A stretch of 64,000 nucleotides of DNA from assembly GCF_947251865.1 (NCBI RefSeq), contig NZ_OX366394.1, positions 1,054,001 through 1,118,000 of the forward strand, in the 5' to 3' direction. The stretch is from Wolbachia endosymbiont (group B) of Protocalliphora azurea. GTDB taxonomy: Bacteria > Pseudomonadota > Alphaproteobacteria > Rickettsiales > Anaplasmataceae. Both the position numbers and the translations under genes were made by a program. Positions 20,555-29,754 of this stretch are shown here, in pieces; position 1 is the stretch's first letter; the number at the start of each line of letters is the position of its first letter. A model generated the notes under the pieces. The model did no database searches, was not told the DNA's origin, and saw only the letters and a program-made list of their open reading frames with translations.

Positions 20555-22315
20555 TTACCGCGCAAGATCCTTCTTAGATTCTTGACAACATTGTGCGTCC
20601 TGTAACATACCAGAGGGAACGTTATCAGAAAGAGAGGATATAGAATCAACATTACTTACACTAGCAACAGGTGATACATTTTCATCAGAATCAATATTAC
20701 TTATACTAGTAGTAGAGCTAGCAAGAGGGGATACATTTCTAGAGCAAGAACTACTACCGTACAAGAAAGAAGTACTACCATGAACAATATCTGAAACAGG
20801 AGGAGAAGTAGGAAAAACATTAGGACGTCTAGAAAGATTAGGCATGCTATGGTAACTAGGCAAGAACTGGTGACGTGACATGGGAAATGGGAAGCCTTGA
20901 AAAGGTGGACGAAAACGATTAGGAAAGGGGTGAAAGGGCCTAAAAAATGGATGTAATGCAGGTGGACGGTTGAAATAAAGCGGGGGCTGGTACACTGAAA
21001 AGTGATCTCTATCCGCAAAACCTTGACGGCCACTTCTGCCTCCTACTCTATCATATGGCTTGCCAACATCAGAAAAACTCTCACATCTTTTATTTCTCAC
21101 CTTTCCACGACTTTCATTACCACTCGAAGAGTCTTGTCGTGTAAAAAGCACTGTCCCATGTTCATCACTATCAGCCGCTCTGGACGAAGATGATTTACTT
21201 TCTGAACTTGGTTTCTCTTCGGAAATAGCACCCACACCATTAGAGACTGCCTTACAGTTTTCAGAACCCAACCTTTCACGATAGCTTTCACTCCTACTTG
21301 AAGAGTCTTGTCGTGTAAGAGACGCTGTCCTATATTTATCGCTATCAGCTGTTCTAGAGGAAGATGGCCTGCCTTCTGAACTTAGTTTCTCCCTAGAAAT
21401 AGCACCTGTGTCCTTAGAGACTGACTTATGGTTTTCAGAATCCAACCTTTTACGGTAACTTTTACTCCTACTTGAAGAGTCTTGTCGTGTAAGAGAGGCT
21501 GTCCTACATTTATCGCTATCAGCTGTTCTAGACGAAGATAGTCTGCCTTCTGATCTTAGTTTCTCCCTAGAAATAGCACCTGTGTCCTTAGAGACTGACT
21601 TATAGTTTTCAGAATCCAACCTTTTACGGTAACTTTCACTCCTACTTGAAGAGTCTTGTCGTGTAAAACGTACTGTCCTATATTCATCGCTACCAGCTGT
21701 TTTGGAAGAGAATGGTCTACTTTCTGAACTTGATTTCTCTCTAGAAGTAGCACCCATGTCCCTAGGTACTTTTCTTCCTTCCATCTCCAGGAAACACAGA
21801 TCAATTGCACGACGAAAGACTTGTTCCTTACTTTCCGATTTGGCAAATCTGAGCAGATTAGAAACATCTGACGAAGCATCACGGACAGAATGGATTAGCT
21901 TTTTGAAGGAAGAGTACAAGCGATCCCCTTTCTCAATGGAAGTCTCCAAACCCTCTACCATAGAAGAAAAAGTACTGATAGATTGAGAAAAGCTTTCCAA
22001 AAGACTAACAAAATCCTGCTTATTAGAATCAAATCGTGGTATTGATCCTAATGCTTCACCAGAGGAAACAAGCCTATAAAAATCCTCAGCATTGAAAGAC
22101 ACAAGCCCGGAGGATTCTTTCAGATTGTAGCACAAACTCCATAAAGCTCTAAAATCATTATCACTGGAACACTTTTGAATAAATTCATCTTTTGTCGCTA
22201 GCGCTACAGATTGCAATTGATCCACCTGTTCATTCAAACTTCTACTAACATCGAACAACGACTTAAGCTTGTTCTTCAAACAATTTAACAAGAAGAGAAC
22301 TATACTATTGTCCAT
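20555..22315 (-). CDS. Ser/Arg-rich protein with four 58-residue repeats and a Pro/Phe-rich tail
   Basis: I do not recognise a named family. From ATG 22315 (AGG ~10 bases upstream; ATG 22366 is possible) there is an N-terminal helical region of ~180 residues. Four tandem repeats of 58 residues follow (GAISREK...SSSRTADSDKYRT...FTRQDSSSRSESYRKRLDSEN), rich in Ser, Arg and Asp like eukaryotic SR domains. Then comes a Pro/Phe/Arg-rich stretch (PPALHPFFRPFHPFPNRFRP) and a Ser-rich end. No membrane segment or signal peptide is seen. Repeats 2-3 are the most alike, so the array may vary in copy number. It lies in a scar region full of IS remnants. A nucleic-acid or RNA-protein binding effector is a guess from composition only. 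Confidence 0.7.
   Translation of the reverse strand: MDNSIVLFLLNCLKNKLKSLFDVSRSLNEQVDQLQSVALATKDEFIQKCSSDNDFRALWSLCYNLKESSGLVSFNAEDFYRLVSSGEALGSIPRFDSNKQDFVSLLESFSQSISTFSSMVEGLETSIEKGDRLYSSFKKLIHSVRDASSDVSNLLRFAKSESKEQVFRRAIDLCFLEMEGRKVPRDMGATSREKSSSESRPFSSKTAGSDEYRTVRFTRQDSSSRSESYRKRLDSENYKSVSKDTGAISREKLRSEGRLSSSRTADSDKCRTASLTRQDSSSRSKSYRKRLDSENHKSVSKDTGAISREKLSSEGRPSSSRTADSDKYRTASLTRQDSSSRSESYRERLGSENCKAVSNGVGAISEEKPSSESKSSSSRAADSDEHGTVLFTRQDSSSGNESRGKVRNKRCESFSDVGKPYDRVGGRSGRQGFADRDHFSVYQPPLYFNRPPALHPFFRPFHPFPNRFRPPFQGFPFPMSRHQFLPSYHSMPNLSRRPNVFPTSPPVSDIVHGSTSFLYGSSSCSRNVSPLASSTTSISNIDSDENVSPVASVSNVDSISSLSDNVPSGMLQDAQCCQESKKDLAR
21068..21760 (-). repeat. Four tandem 174-bp coding repeats
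   Basis: Units start near 21760, 21586, 21412 and 21238 (- strand). The first three are 58 codons and the fourth is 57 and most diverged. Each contains FTRQDSSSR or LTRQDSSSR. The unit length is a multiple of three, so gain or loss would keep the frame. Confidence 0.85.
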
Positions 22316-22404
22316 TTCTTTATACCTAATAACATACGTGCTCAGCTCATTGTAAGCCAATATCATAAGTACTTCAACAATTATTTTAAATTAACAATGT
22401 TTTA

Positions 22405-22519
22405 TACCAAACATTCACTATTGGAAAAAAATGGAACAAGTTATAAATTTGCTTAACTCTCCAAATTAGAGGGAAAAAGAGCTCTTTTTCATTTGTTCTA
22501 CTACCAATGAAACTTGGTA
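22405..22519. mobile_element. MITE-like element with IS630-type ends, copy 2
   Basis: TACCAA at 22405 and TTGGTA ending at 22519 bound a 115-bp noncoding unit similar to 9861-9966. Both ends equal the terminal six bases of the IS630-family elements here. Clear target duplications are not retained. Confidence 0.5.
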
Positions 22520-22533
22520 TGAAACAGCTATAT

Positions 22534-22619
22534 GCAGGTTTGCTGTAAAACTTCAGCAGTTTTCCACTCCTTTAAAGCATCATGCTCTTATAATAGTGAT
22601 ATCAAATATAGGTCTTAAC
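22534..22619 (+). repeat. Dispersed noncoding repeat, copy 2
   Basis: This matches 7460-7546: CTTCAGCAGTTTTCC, CTCCTTTAAAGCATCATGCT, TAGTGATATCAAATATAGGT. It lies just after the MITE-like element. Confidence 0.7.
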
Positions 22620-22710
22620 TATTTTCATCTCAAGACCTTCTGCAAAAGGTGATTGAAAAAGTGATGTAAGAGAGGTAGAAGAAGAATAAGCAGATCAAGT
22701 AAGGTAAAAA

Positions 22711-22908
22711 ATGAGCTTTAGTTACTATAAAATGAAGAAGCACCCAAGAAACTTTCGTAATATAACAGGTTTAACTATAGAGGAGTTTGAAAAGGTGGTG
22801 GAAAAAGTGAGGTCTGAGTGGAAAAAACTTGAAAAACAGAAAAAGTGCCATGGTAGAAGATCACAACTACCAACTCTGGAAGATAAGTTATTTTGCGTAA
22901 TTTTGTAC
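22711..22908 (+). pseudogene. IS5-family transposase, N-terminal fragment
   Basis: MSFSYYKMKKHPRNFRNITG ... LPTLEDKLFCVILY is the start of an IS5-type transposase common in Wolbachia. It is cut after ~66 codons by an IS3 end at 22909. The remainder of the gene is not in the neighbourhood. Confidence 0.75.
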
Positions 22909-23029
22909 TGACCTTACCCAGAAAAAGTAGACAGGTAGTTAAGACGTTTTTTTCATGAAAATGATGAATCAAATTTTTCAGGAATGCAATAGTTAATAGT
23001 AGAATGTCTACGTTGTTTGTTATAAAAAA
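22909..23029 (-). mobile_element. Inverted 3'-end fragment of an IS3-family element
   Basis: These 121 bases are the exact reverse complement of the 3' end of the adjacent IS3 (about 24164-24284), beginning with TGACCTTACCCAGAAAAAGT. So two IS3 ends lie back to back, a sign of insertion followed by deletion or of a transposition by-product. Confidence 0.85.
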
Positions 23030-23109
23030 TTGACCTTACCCAGAAAAAGTAGACAGGTAGTTAAGACGTTTTTGAAGTAAAATAAAACGTTTTTTCAAAG
23101 AGGTGTAGT

Positions 23110-23409
23110 ATGACAAAAAGAAAAGAATATACAGCAGAATTCAAAATTGAAGCTATAAGACTAGTAAAAGAAACAGGTCAATCATCAGCAAAAATAGCAA
23201 GAGATTTGGGTATTAGCGGTGATTCATTAAGCAGATGGGTAAAAACATACAATGATAGAATGTCTGGAGTAGATGCGTTTCCAGGAAAAGGGAAAGTAGC
23301 TCATTGCGACAAAGAAAAGTTTGATTTAAAGAAAGAACTGGCAAGAGTAACTAGAGAAAGAGATATTTTAAAAAAAGCCCTGGGATATTTTGCAAACCAA
23401 AAAGAGTGA
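23110..23409 (+). CDS. IS3 transposase OrfA
   Basis: This 99-residue protein has the HTH (FKIEAIRLVKETGQSSAKIA, LGISGDSLSRWV) and the leucine-zipper-like end (LKKELARVTRERDILKKALG) of OrfA in IS3 elements. It overlaps the orfB start (GTG 23406), where the family makes the OrfAB fusion by programmed frameshift. OrfA is intact but the partner is dead. Confidence 0.88.
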   Translation: MTKRKEYTAEFKIEAIRLVKETGQSSAKIARDLGISGDSLSRWVKTYNDRMSGVDAFPGKGKVAHCDKEKFDLKKELARVTRERDILKKALGYFANQKE

Positions 23410-24240
23410 AATATTCTTTTATAAAAGAGCATGAAAACTGCTGTAAAATAAGAGAGCTATGCAGGTTTTTGAACGTATCTGCTTGTGGTTATTATAAATG
23501 GATTTCTAAGGAAAAAAGTAATAAAAAATCAACAAGAGAAGAGCTCATAAAAGATATTCAAAAGATATATCAAGCGTCACAATGCAGATACGGAGCTCCA
23601 CGCTGAATTAAAGGTTTTAGGTAAAAATTATAACATCAAAACAGTGCAAAATGTTATGCAGGAAAATGGCATTCAAGCCCAACTTAGACGAAGGTTTAAG
23701 ACTAAGAAACTTCAAACAGACAATAGAGTTATAACTCCTAACATATTGGATCAGAATTTCACCACTGATCAGCCAAACAAGATATGGGATTACATACATA
23801 AACACCAACGAAGGATGGCTATATTTGGCAGCAATAATAGATTTATATTCACGCATGGTAGTTGGTTGGTCAATGAGTAATTCAATAAATAAGCAATTAG
23901 TTATAGATGCTTTATTGATGGCTGTTGATAGGCGCAAACCCGTTAAAAATCTACTATTTCATAGCGATCAAGGATCACAGTACACCTCTAAAAATTAGAG
24001 ATTTTTACTGAATACAAAAAGTATTATTTCTAGCATGAGTCACAAAGTTACGATAATGCTGTTTCGGAGAGCTTTTTTAGTTCACTAAAGAGGGAATTAC
24101 TCATTGATACCTCACAACACTCCGCACAACAAGCTAGAACCGCAATATTTGAATACATAGAAATTTTTTATAACAAACAACGTAGACATTCTACTATTAA
24201 CTATTGCATTCCTGAAAAATTTGATTCATCATTTTCATGA
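23406..24240 (+). pseudogene. IS3 transposase OrfB, multiply frameshifted
   Basis: Pieces in different frames are recognisable: CKIRELCRFLNVSACGYYKW, QCRYGAPR then [40 protein letters not shown] (first Asp of DDE lost near DYIHKHQ), [14 protein letters not shown] and SESFFSSLKRELL...YNKQRRHSTINY. At least three indels and a stop make it inactive. Confidence 0.85.
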
Positions 24241-24284
24241 AAAAAACGTCTTAACTACCTGTCTACTTTTTCTGGGTAAGGTCA

Positions 24285-24632
24285 ATTTCTTCATGTCCAG
24301 CTCCTGATGCTAAGTGTAACGGTGTATGTAGTAAAGCATTCTGCTCATTAACATTAACTCCTTTGTTGAGTAAAAACCTTACAGCATTTGCTTCATTCAA
24401 CATCGCAGCTAAATGAAGTAAGCTATCTTTTCTTGCACAAGAGAGCGCACTTTTACCATCATCATCAGTGATCAGTGGATTAATATTTTTCCTATTGAGT
24501 AAGAGCGCAACCATACTAAGCTCGTTAATTTCTACTGCATAATGTAGCGGTGTCTTTCCATTTAATCCTCTGACATTAACATCTAATCCAGGTTAGACAC
24601 TTTATTAATTCTAAACTTAAGTTAGCAGACAT
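24285..24632 (-). pseudogene. Ankyrin-repeat gene fragment, frameshifted and truncated by IS3
   Basis: ATG 24632 lies three bases after the terminase small-subunit stop. After ~13 codons (MSANLSLELIKCL) the frame shifts into ankyrin units: GKTPLHYAVEINELSMVALL, LLHLAAMLNEANAVRFLLNK, LLHTPLHLASGAGHEE. The IS3 end then cuts it off. In an intact phage the terminase large-subunit and head genes would be expected downstream of the small subunit, so this marks a replacement or deletion. Confidence 0.75.
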
Positions 24633-24635
24633 TAT

Positions 24636-25148
24636 TTAAAACTTAATATTAGATAATTCTTGTAATGAGTTTGTAATCTCTTCGGTTAGCGCCATATGAA
24701 TCTTTTCAGTGTCACTCAGTGATGCAAGTAGTGCTGACACTCTATTTGGAATATTAAGCAGATTATTACGGACAACTCTTGCTACATTAAATGCTTCAGT
24801 TTTTACTTCCTCTACTGCTACAAGTTCACCAATCTCAGCCCTAGCTTTTGCCTCAAGCAGTTTACCACGTTCCATTTCATTTTTTATTCTAGTTTTTAGC
24901 AACATCGTGGAAAGGTTACTTGTATTTTCGTTTTCTGGATTTTTCCTCCTCAGTGGCTGACTTGGATCTCTTATTGCCGCTACTGCTTCATTTGCTTGTT
25001 CTCTATTGATCAAACCATCCTCCAACTCAACTATTCCTTTCTTTACTAAATAACAGACATATTGCTTTGATACTCCTATCTCTCTTGCCCATTCTGTTTG
25101 TGTAATTTTCACTTTTTTCCTACTGTTTTTCTCCTTGAATTTCTGCAA
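24636..25148 (-). CDS. Phage terminase small subunit-like DNA-binding protein
   Basis: This 170-residue protein has an N-terminal helix-turn-helix (TQTEWAREIGVSKQYVCYLV KKG) and a long helical region (LKTRIKNEMERGKLLEAKAR AEIGELV), the layout of Nu1-type terminase small subunits. These recognise phage DNA for packaging (known). It overlaps the methyltransferase gene by 29 bases and belongs to the same - strand operon. No large subunit, portal or capsid gene is in the window, so it is orphaned here. Confidence 0.75.
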   Translation of the reverse strand: MQKFKEKNSRKKVKITQTEWAREIGVSKQYVCYLVKKGIVELEDGLINREQANEAVAAIRDPSQPLRRKNPENENTSNLSTMLLKTRIKNEMERGKLLEAKARAEIGELVAVEEVKTEAFNVARVVRNNLLNIPNRVSALLASLSDTEKIHMALTEEITNSLQELSNIKF

Positions 25149-26331
25149 AAGTTTTACCAGTACCGGCTAAAATGGCATCTCTTCCGGTATATATTTGCCA
25201 ACGTTTTATGGTTACATCTACAAATTTTGAATCTAGCTCTATTGTTCTGCAAATTCTTCCTGTTCTCTCACATGCAATCAGTGTACTTCCAGAACCGCTA
25301 AATGGATCAAGTACTATGTCTCCTGGTCTGCTGCTGTTTACTATTGCTCTCTCCATTAGCTCTACTGGCTTCATCGTTGGATGTAGTGTATTATGCGTTG
25401 GCTTATCATAAAACCACAGATCACTTTGATTTCTACCACCATGCCACTCACGTTTATTGCCGCTTTTCCATCCATAGAGCATTGCTTCGTATTGTCTTTG
25501 ATAATCAGACCTGCCTAGCGTAAAATGATTCTTTGCCCAAATGATAAATGTTGACCATTTTCCTCCTGCCTCTTCAAATGCTTTTTGCAACGTTGAAAAC
25601 TCTGATGATGATATGCAGATGTAAATTGCACCTTTCGTATATGCTAAAATATGGGAACAGATGTCATAGAGAAAAAGTTCGTACTTTTCACCTTGATTAT
25701 CATTTAATATCTTTTTGTCTTGGCTATTACCATAATCAACGTTATATGGAGGATCACAAACAGTAATGTCTGCCATTTTATCATCTAACAGCGCTTTATA
25801 TGATTCAACTACAGAGCTATCACCACAATAGATTCGATGATCACCTAAAATCCATAAATCACCTGGTTTTGTTATTTCTACCTTTTTGTCATCAACAACT
25901 AAGTCAGAAAGATCTTCTTTTTCACTATCTAAATCATCAAGGAAATGTTGAACTTTTTCTAATTCAAACCCTGTCATTTTTAAGTCAAACTGTAAATCTT
26001 CTAACTCTTGAATTTCTACTTTCAAAAGCTCATCATCCCACTTTGCCCAATTAGCTGATTGATTTGCCAGCAATCGAAAAGCTTTGGTTTGTGGTTCATT
26101 TAGATTATCACTGAGGACTACTGGAATACTTTCCATACCAAGTTTTCTTGCTGCTTTAAGTCTTAAATGACCATCAACCACAGTTCCATCGCTTTTTGCA
26201 ACTATTGGTATACGAAAGCCGAATTCCCTGATTGAAGCACACATTCTATTTACTACGTCATCATTTTTACGAGGATTACGCTTATATTCGACGAGGTTTT
26301 CAACAGGATAGTAGTGGATTGCTAAATTCAT
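25120..26331 (-). CDS. ParB-like N-terminal domain / DNA adenine methyltransferase fusion
   Basis: About 403 residues from ATG 26331 (26370 is possible). The N-terminal ParB/Srx-like domain has EYKRNPRKNDD and VVDGHLRLKAARKLG. The C-terminal methyltransferase has the catalytic DPPY (numbered from 26370, 206-209) and, near the end, DPFSGSG (355-361) for S-adenosylmethionine binding, the order of beta-class N6-adenine or N4-cytosine enzymes. It is a standard WO gene next to the terminase. It probably methylates phage or host DNA, either for protection or regulation. No cognate restriction enzyme is nearby. All motifs are intact. Confidence 0.9.
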   Translation of the reverse strand: MNLAIHYYPVENLVEYKRNPRKNDDVVNRMCASIREFGFRIPIVAKSDGTVVDGHLRLKAARKLGMESIPVVLSDNLNEPQTKAFRLLANQSANWAKWDDELLKVEIQELEDLQFDLKMTGFELEKVQHFLDDLDSEKEDLSDLVVDDKKVEITKPGDLWILGDHRIYCGDSSVVESYKALLDDKMADITVCDPPYNVDYGNSQDKKILNDNQGEKYELFLYDICSHILAYTKGAIYICISSSEFSTLQKAFEEAGGKWSTFIIWAKNHFTLGRSDYQRQYEAMLYGWKSGNKREWHGGRNQSDLWFYDKPTHNTLHPTMKPVELMERAIVNSSRPGDIVLDPFSGSGSTLIACERTGRICRTIELDSKFVDVTIKRWQIYTGRDAILAGTGKTFAEIQGEKQ

Positions 26332-26401
26332 ATAATTTAAATTCTTAATAATTAAAAGGTTAATATTCAAAATATGTCTGACGCTAAAGAAGGCCTGAGG
26401 T

Positions 26402-26902
26402 CTAACCCACCAAACCCGCCATTATGGCCGAAAGGACCCACTTTTTATGGGTTTTTGTCTTATTAATATCTTTACTAATATAGAACATTAATGCCAAAGC
26501 ATCGGCCTCATTATCATCTCTAGGTGAAAAACTTTTTTCACGTATCGCTTCAATAACTTCACTCTTACTTGCATTGCCTTTGCCTGTTATAAAGCGTTTT
26601 ATAGTTTTAACATTAACACCTTGGTAAGGAATATTGTTCTCTTCACACCAAGCAGACAGCACTGCAAGAAAACCACCATAGCAATGAGCTGCATCAGTTC
26701 CTAGATGTCTTCTCACTTCTTCAAAATACACTGCAGTGAACTCATGTTTCAAAGAATTAAGCCAATTACGAAAGTTTAAGAAACACATTCCACCTCCACT
26801 GAAACGGCTACCATGAAAGCTTTTGCTGCCACTTTCAATTACTCCATCTGTTAGAATTGCCCAGCCTGTCTGTTTACCGAGGTCCAGTGTTAGGATTGAC
26901 AT
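26402..26902 (-). CDS. RuvC-like Holliday-junction resolvase/nuclease of the phage
   Basis: This 166-residue protein has the RNase H-fold acidic residues of RuvC: Asp in ILTLDLGKQTGWAI, Glu in VYFEEVRRHLG, and the Asp pair in RDDNEADALAL. In phages such proteins resolve branched DNA during replication and packaging. It is first in the - strand operon with the methyltransferase and terminase small subunit. The conserved regulatory motif at 27045-27078 points into it from ~140 bases upstream. Confidence 0.8.
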   Translation of the reverse strand: MSILTLDLGKQTGWAILTDGVIESGSKSFHGSRFSGGGMCFLNFRNWLNSLKHEFTAVYFEEVRRHLGTDAAHCYGGFLAVLSAWCEENNIPYQGVNVKTIKRFITGKGNASKSEVIEAIREKSFSPRDDNEADALALMFYISKDINKTKTHKKWVLSAIMAGLVG

Positions 26903-27550
26903 TATTTAAAACTATAAGTAGCACTGATTCCAAAATATCGTTTGGTTCCTCGAACGTACTATCAAAAAGCGGTTTATAGTTTTTTTGTTGGCCAACAACG
27001 GAAATTCGAGAATCATGTGCTACTGCAGAAAGTTGTTTTCTTGTTATATATATTCACCAAAATTACGAAAACTGTTCACTTTTTTTTTGCAAAGGATAAA
27101 AATCGTGTTAGACTTAAACGGAGATTTGTTCTGCAGTAGTAAGATTACCGACAATGCCATTTAATTAAATTTTAGAGGGTACTACGTGCGTTCTTTGGTG
27201 AATTGCTGTTGTTAATTATCTATAAAATCACATCTAGCTTTAAAACGAAGTTTTTACCTTATCTAAAAAAATACAAATCTACTCAATGTTTGTTTGCCGA
27301 GTTTCGGATTGACACTTAAAGTTTTTGTATTTGAAGCGCATCCACAAACTGCATCAATGCCCTTCTATAATATATATATACCGGATTTCTTACTACTTTT
27401 TCCGGGATTTTTTGAAAAAAAGTTAAAATAATTTCAAAACTGCTTACCAGCTAAAGAATAAAGTAGATAGTTCTCTATTTTTAGAGTTTTACAGTTGCTT
27501 GTCTTTTTTACAAATAACCTATATGCTATTTGAAGTAAGGTAGAGTAGAT
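26903..27550. other. Intergenic region with a phage regulatory motif
   Basis: No gene is supported. It holds the motif copy at 27045-27078 (- strand) upstream of the RuvC-like gene and a TATATATATA stretch near 27370. The ORF at 26942-27139 runs through the motif in the opposite sense and is not believed. Confidence 0.5.
27045..27078 (-). promoter_or_regulatory. Conserved phage motif (promoter candidate), copy D
   Basis: On the - strand this reads TGAACAGTTTTCGTAATTTT then GGTGAATATATATA. It matches four other copies in the window and lies ahead of the RuvC-like/methyltransferase/terminase operon. If TGAACA is a -35 box, TGAATA or GAATAT follows at 16-17 bases. Confidence 0.75.
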
Positions 27551-28512
27551 ATGATAATAAATGAAAACGAAATTTTATTATATACAACTCCAGATGGAGA
27601 TGTGAGAATTGATGTTTTGTATCGAGATGAAAACATTTGGCTTACACAAAAAAGAATGGCGGAGTTGTTTGATGTTAATATTAGAACAATTAGTGAGCAT
27701 TTACAGAACATATTTGCTAGTCAAGAGTTAGATAAAGATTCAGTTATCCGGATTTTCCGGAATACTGCTGAGGATGGTAAACAGTACCCTACACAATTTT
27801 ATAATTTGGATAGCTATTGGTTATCGAGTTAATTCTAAAAAGGCTACATCTTTTAGAGTATGGGCTACGAAAATTTTAAAGATCAAAGGATTTGCATTAG
27901 ATAGCGAACGGCTAAAAAACGGCCCAAAGTTTGGTAAAGACTACTTCAATGAATTACTTGAAAAAATCAGGAGCATCCGAACGTAGGTTTTACCAGAAGA
28001 TTACTGACATTTATGCTGAATGCTCTGCAGACTATGATCCAAATTCAGAAATAACAAAACAATTTTATGCAAAAGTACAGAATAAATTATATTGATGGCC
28101 TAACTGCAGCAGAGCTCTCGAGTTGACCACAAAAAACCAAATATTGGGCTAACTACATGGAAAGATGGTTCTGGCAACAAAATTCATAAGAGTGATGTGA
28201 GTACTGCAAAAAACTACTTGACTGAAAAAGAGTTGAGTGCATATTGTTTCCTAGATTATGCGGAACTTCAAGCAAGAAAGCATCGGCTAATAAAAATGCA
28301 GAATTGGGTTGAAAAGTTGGATGCATTTCTATTGTTCAATGATTATGAAGTACTTAAAGATGCTGAGTGCTGAAGTTGCAAAAGCTCTAGCTGAAGGAGA
28401 ATACGAAAAGTATAGAGTTATACAAGATAAATTACATGAATCTGACTTTGATGAATTAATTAAAGCAAGTAAAGAAAGTGAGAAAATAACTACAACAAAA
28501 ACCAGCTTGTAG
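27551..28512 (+). pseudogene. RhuM-family (virulence/cell-filamentation-like) gene, decayed
   Basis: The first 90 codons match the RhuM opening (VRIDVLYRDENIWLTQKRMA ELFDV, SEHLQNIFASQELD, FYNLDSYW). Later pieces in other frames read INSKKATSFRVWATKILK, FGKDYFNELLEKIR, KPNIGLTTWKDGSGNKIHKS DV, CFLDYAELQARKHRLIKMQN W and EYEKYRVIQDKLHESDFDEL. At least three frameshifts/stops are present. The function of RhuM is poorly known. Confidence 0.75.
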
Positions 28513-29525
28513 TTGAGCTATCTGTGTTTGACATCTTGCTTTTGTTTTAATTTCAAGGGGGGTGAACCACCCTTTAGAAAGCCCTATCTGCCAATAAATA
28601 GTGAAAACATAAATCTTTGTCTCCATTATACTAGATAAACCTGGAGACGTAAATAAATAAATTTTGATCTTTGTCTCCATTTTAAGGTAGCTTCTGTTTC
28701 TTCTTTTATAGCAGCAACTCCAAACTTTTTTCCTTTAGATTCATCTACAAATTATTTATAGAGATTACCTAAAAATTCAACTTAAGAGTTTTAGATGAAA
28801 ATAGTTATATTTCAATAAGACCTCCAAAATAACCAGCTCTGGTGATATATATTCACCGAAATTACAAAAACTGTTCACTTTTTTGAAAAAGTATTTTACA
28901 ATAAATAAGAAATATGATAGAATAAGCTGAGGTTTTTTGTAGCAAGTAAAAGTTTAAGGTAAAAGATAATTTAGAAATGCCTCATAATCGAGTTTTAAGC
29001 TGCCTTACATAAGTAACTTAGTTCTTGGTAGTATAATTGTACCCTGGAGTCGTATAATCACTTTAAATTCGCACTAAATGCAATTGCCTCAAGGTTGTAT
29101 TTTTTTCATTAAATTTAAGTAATGTTTTGTGGTAATCTCTCTAGGTCTTCTTCATTTCTATTTATCCAATATATTTTATATTTATTATTACTGTTATTAT
29201 TTATTACTATTATATATATATAATATATAAGGGTTTTAGGAAGCTAGAATCCGCCTCACTGGCTGACTTTAGACATGTGGTTTCTAGGAACGCTTTTAGG
29301 AACGTAGGCAAAAAAGCTAGCTCTCACGCAGAATTTAGATTCCTGATTTCTAATTACTGATTTAGGAACCTAGGAATTAGGAATGTAATACAATCATTGA
29401 TGGTGCTATTTCTTAAGTGCTAAGTTCTAGTTGAGTGGATGTAAATTGATAGTAGCTATATAGATTGAAATGGCAATAGAGAAAACTGGGTAAACTCTAA
29501 AATATTTTTACCCATAAAAAAAGAC
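28513..29525. other. Gene-poor, strongly AT-rich stretch
   Basis: No gene is supported over about 1 kb. It contains an inverted pair GTCTCCA/TGGAGAC (28619-28625, 28642-28648) with a third GTCTCCA at 28673, motif copy E (28845-28877), and an A/T microsatellite-like run near 29185-29230. Confidence 0.5.
28845..28877 (-). promoter_or_regulatory. Conserved phage motif, copy E (orphan)
   Basis: The - strand reads TGAACAGTTTTTGTAATTTC then GGTGAATATATAT. It points left into a stretch with TGGAGG followed by TTG but no surviving gene, so the gene it once served is probably deleted. Confidence 0.65.
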
Positions 29526-29754
29526 TTATCCTAACATTAAATTTTCCCTATAGCTAAAATCTTCAGCTCCAAGAGTGAATTTTCCTATACCACAAGCAAA
29601 TGGTCCAGTTGGAATGTCAAGCCACTTATCCTCTCTTGAACCTGTAGACATCACTTTAACTAACTGCTTTACCTGCAAAAGTTCCTGTACCATACGCTCT
29701 AGTCTATCCCTTCCCATGCTGTGAAAAACTTCAGGTAGTCTATGGCGTTGCTTA

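Larger units (their letters stand above)
23031..24284 (+). mobile_element. IS3-family insertion sequence (degenerate)
   Basis: The inverted ends TGACCTTACCCAGAAAAAGT (23031) and ACTTTTTCTGGGTAAGGTCA (ending 24284) bound orfA and a broken orfB. The element joins an IS5 fragment on the left to an ankyrin fragment on the right, with no matching target duplication. Confidence 0.88.

Noticed and set aside
21068..21760. CRISPR-like regular repeats
   Set aside because: The 174-bp units are coding repeats without spacers.
26942..27139. A 65-codon + strand frame in the intergenic region before the RuvC-like gene
   Set aside because: It runs through the conserved regulatory motif in the wrong sense and has low-complexity composition.
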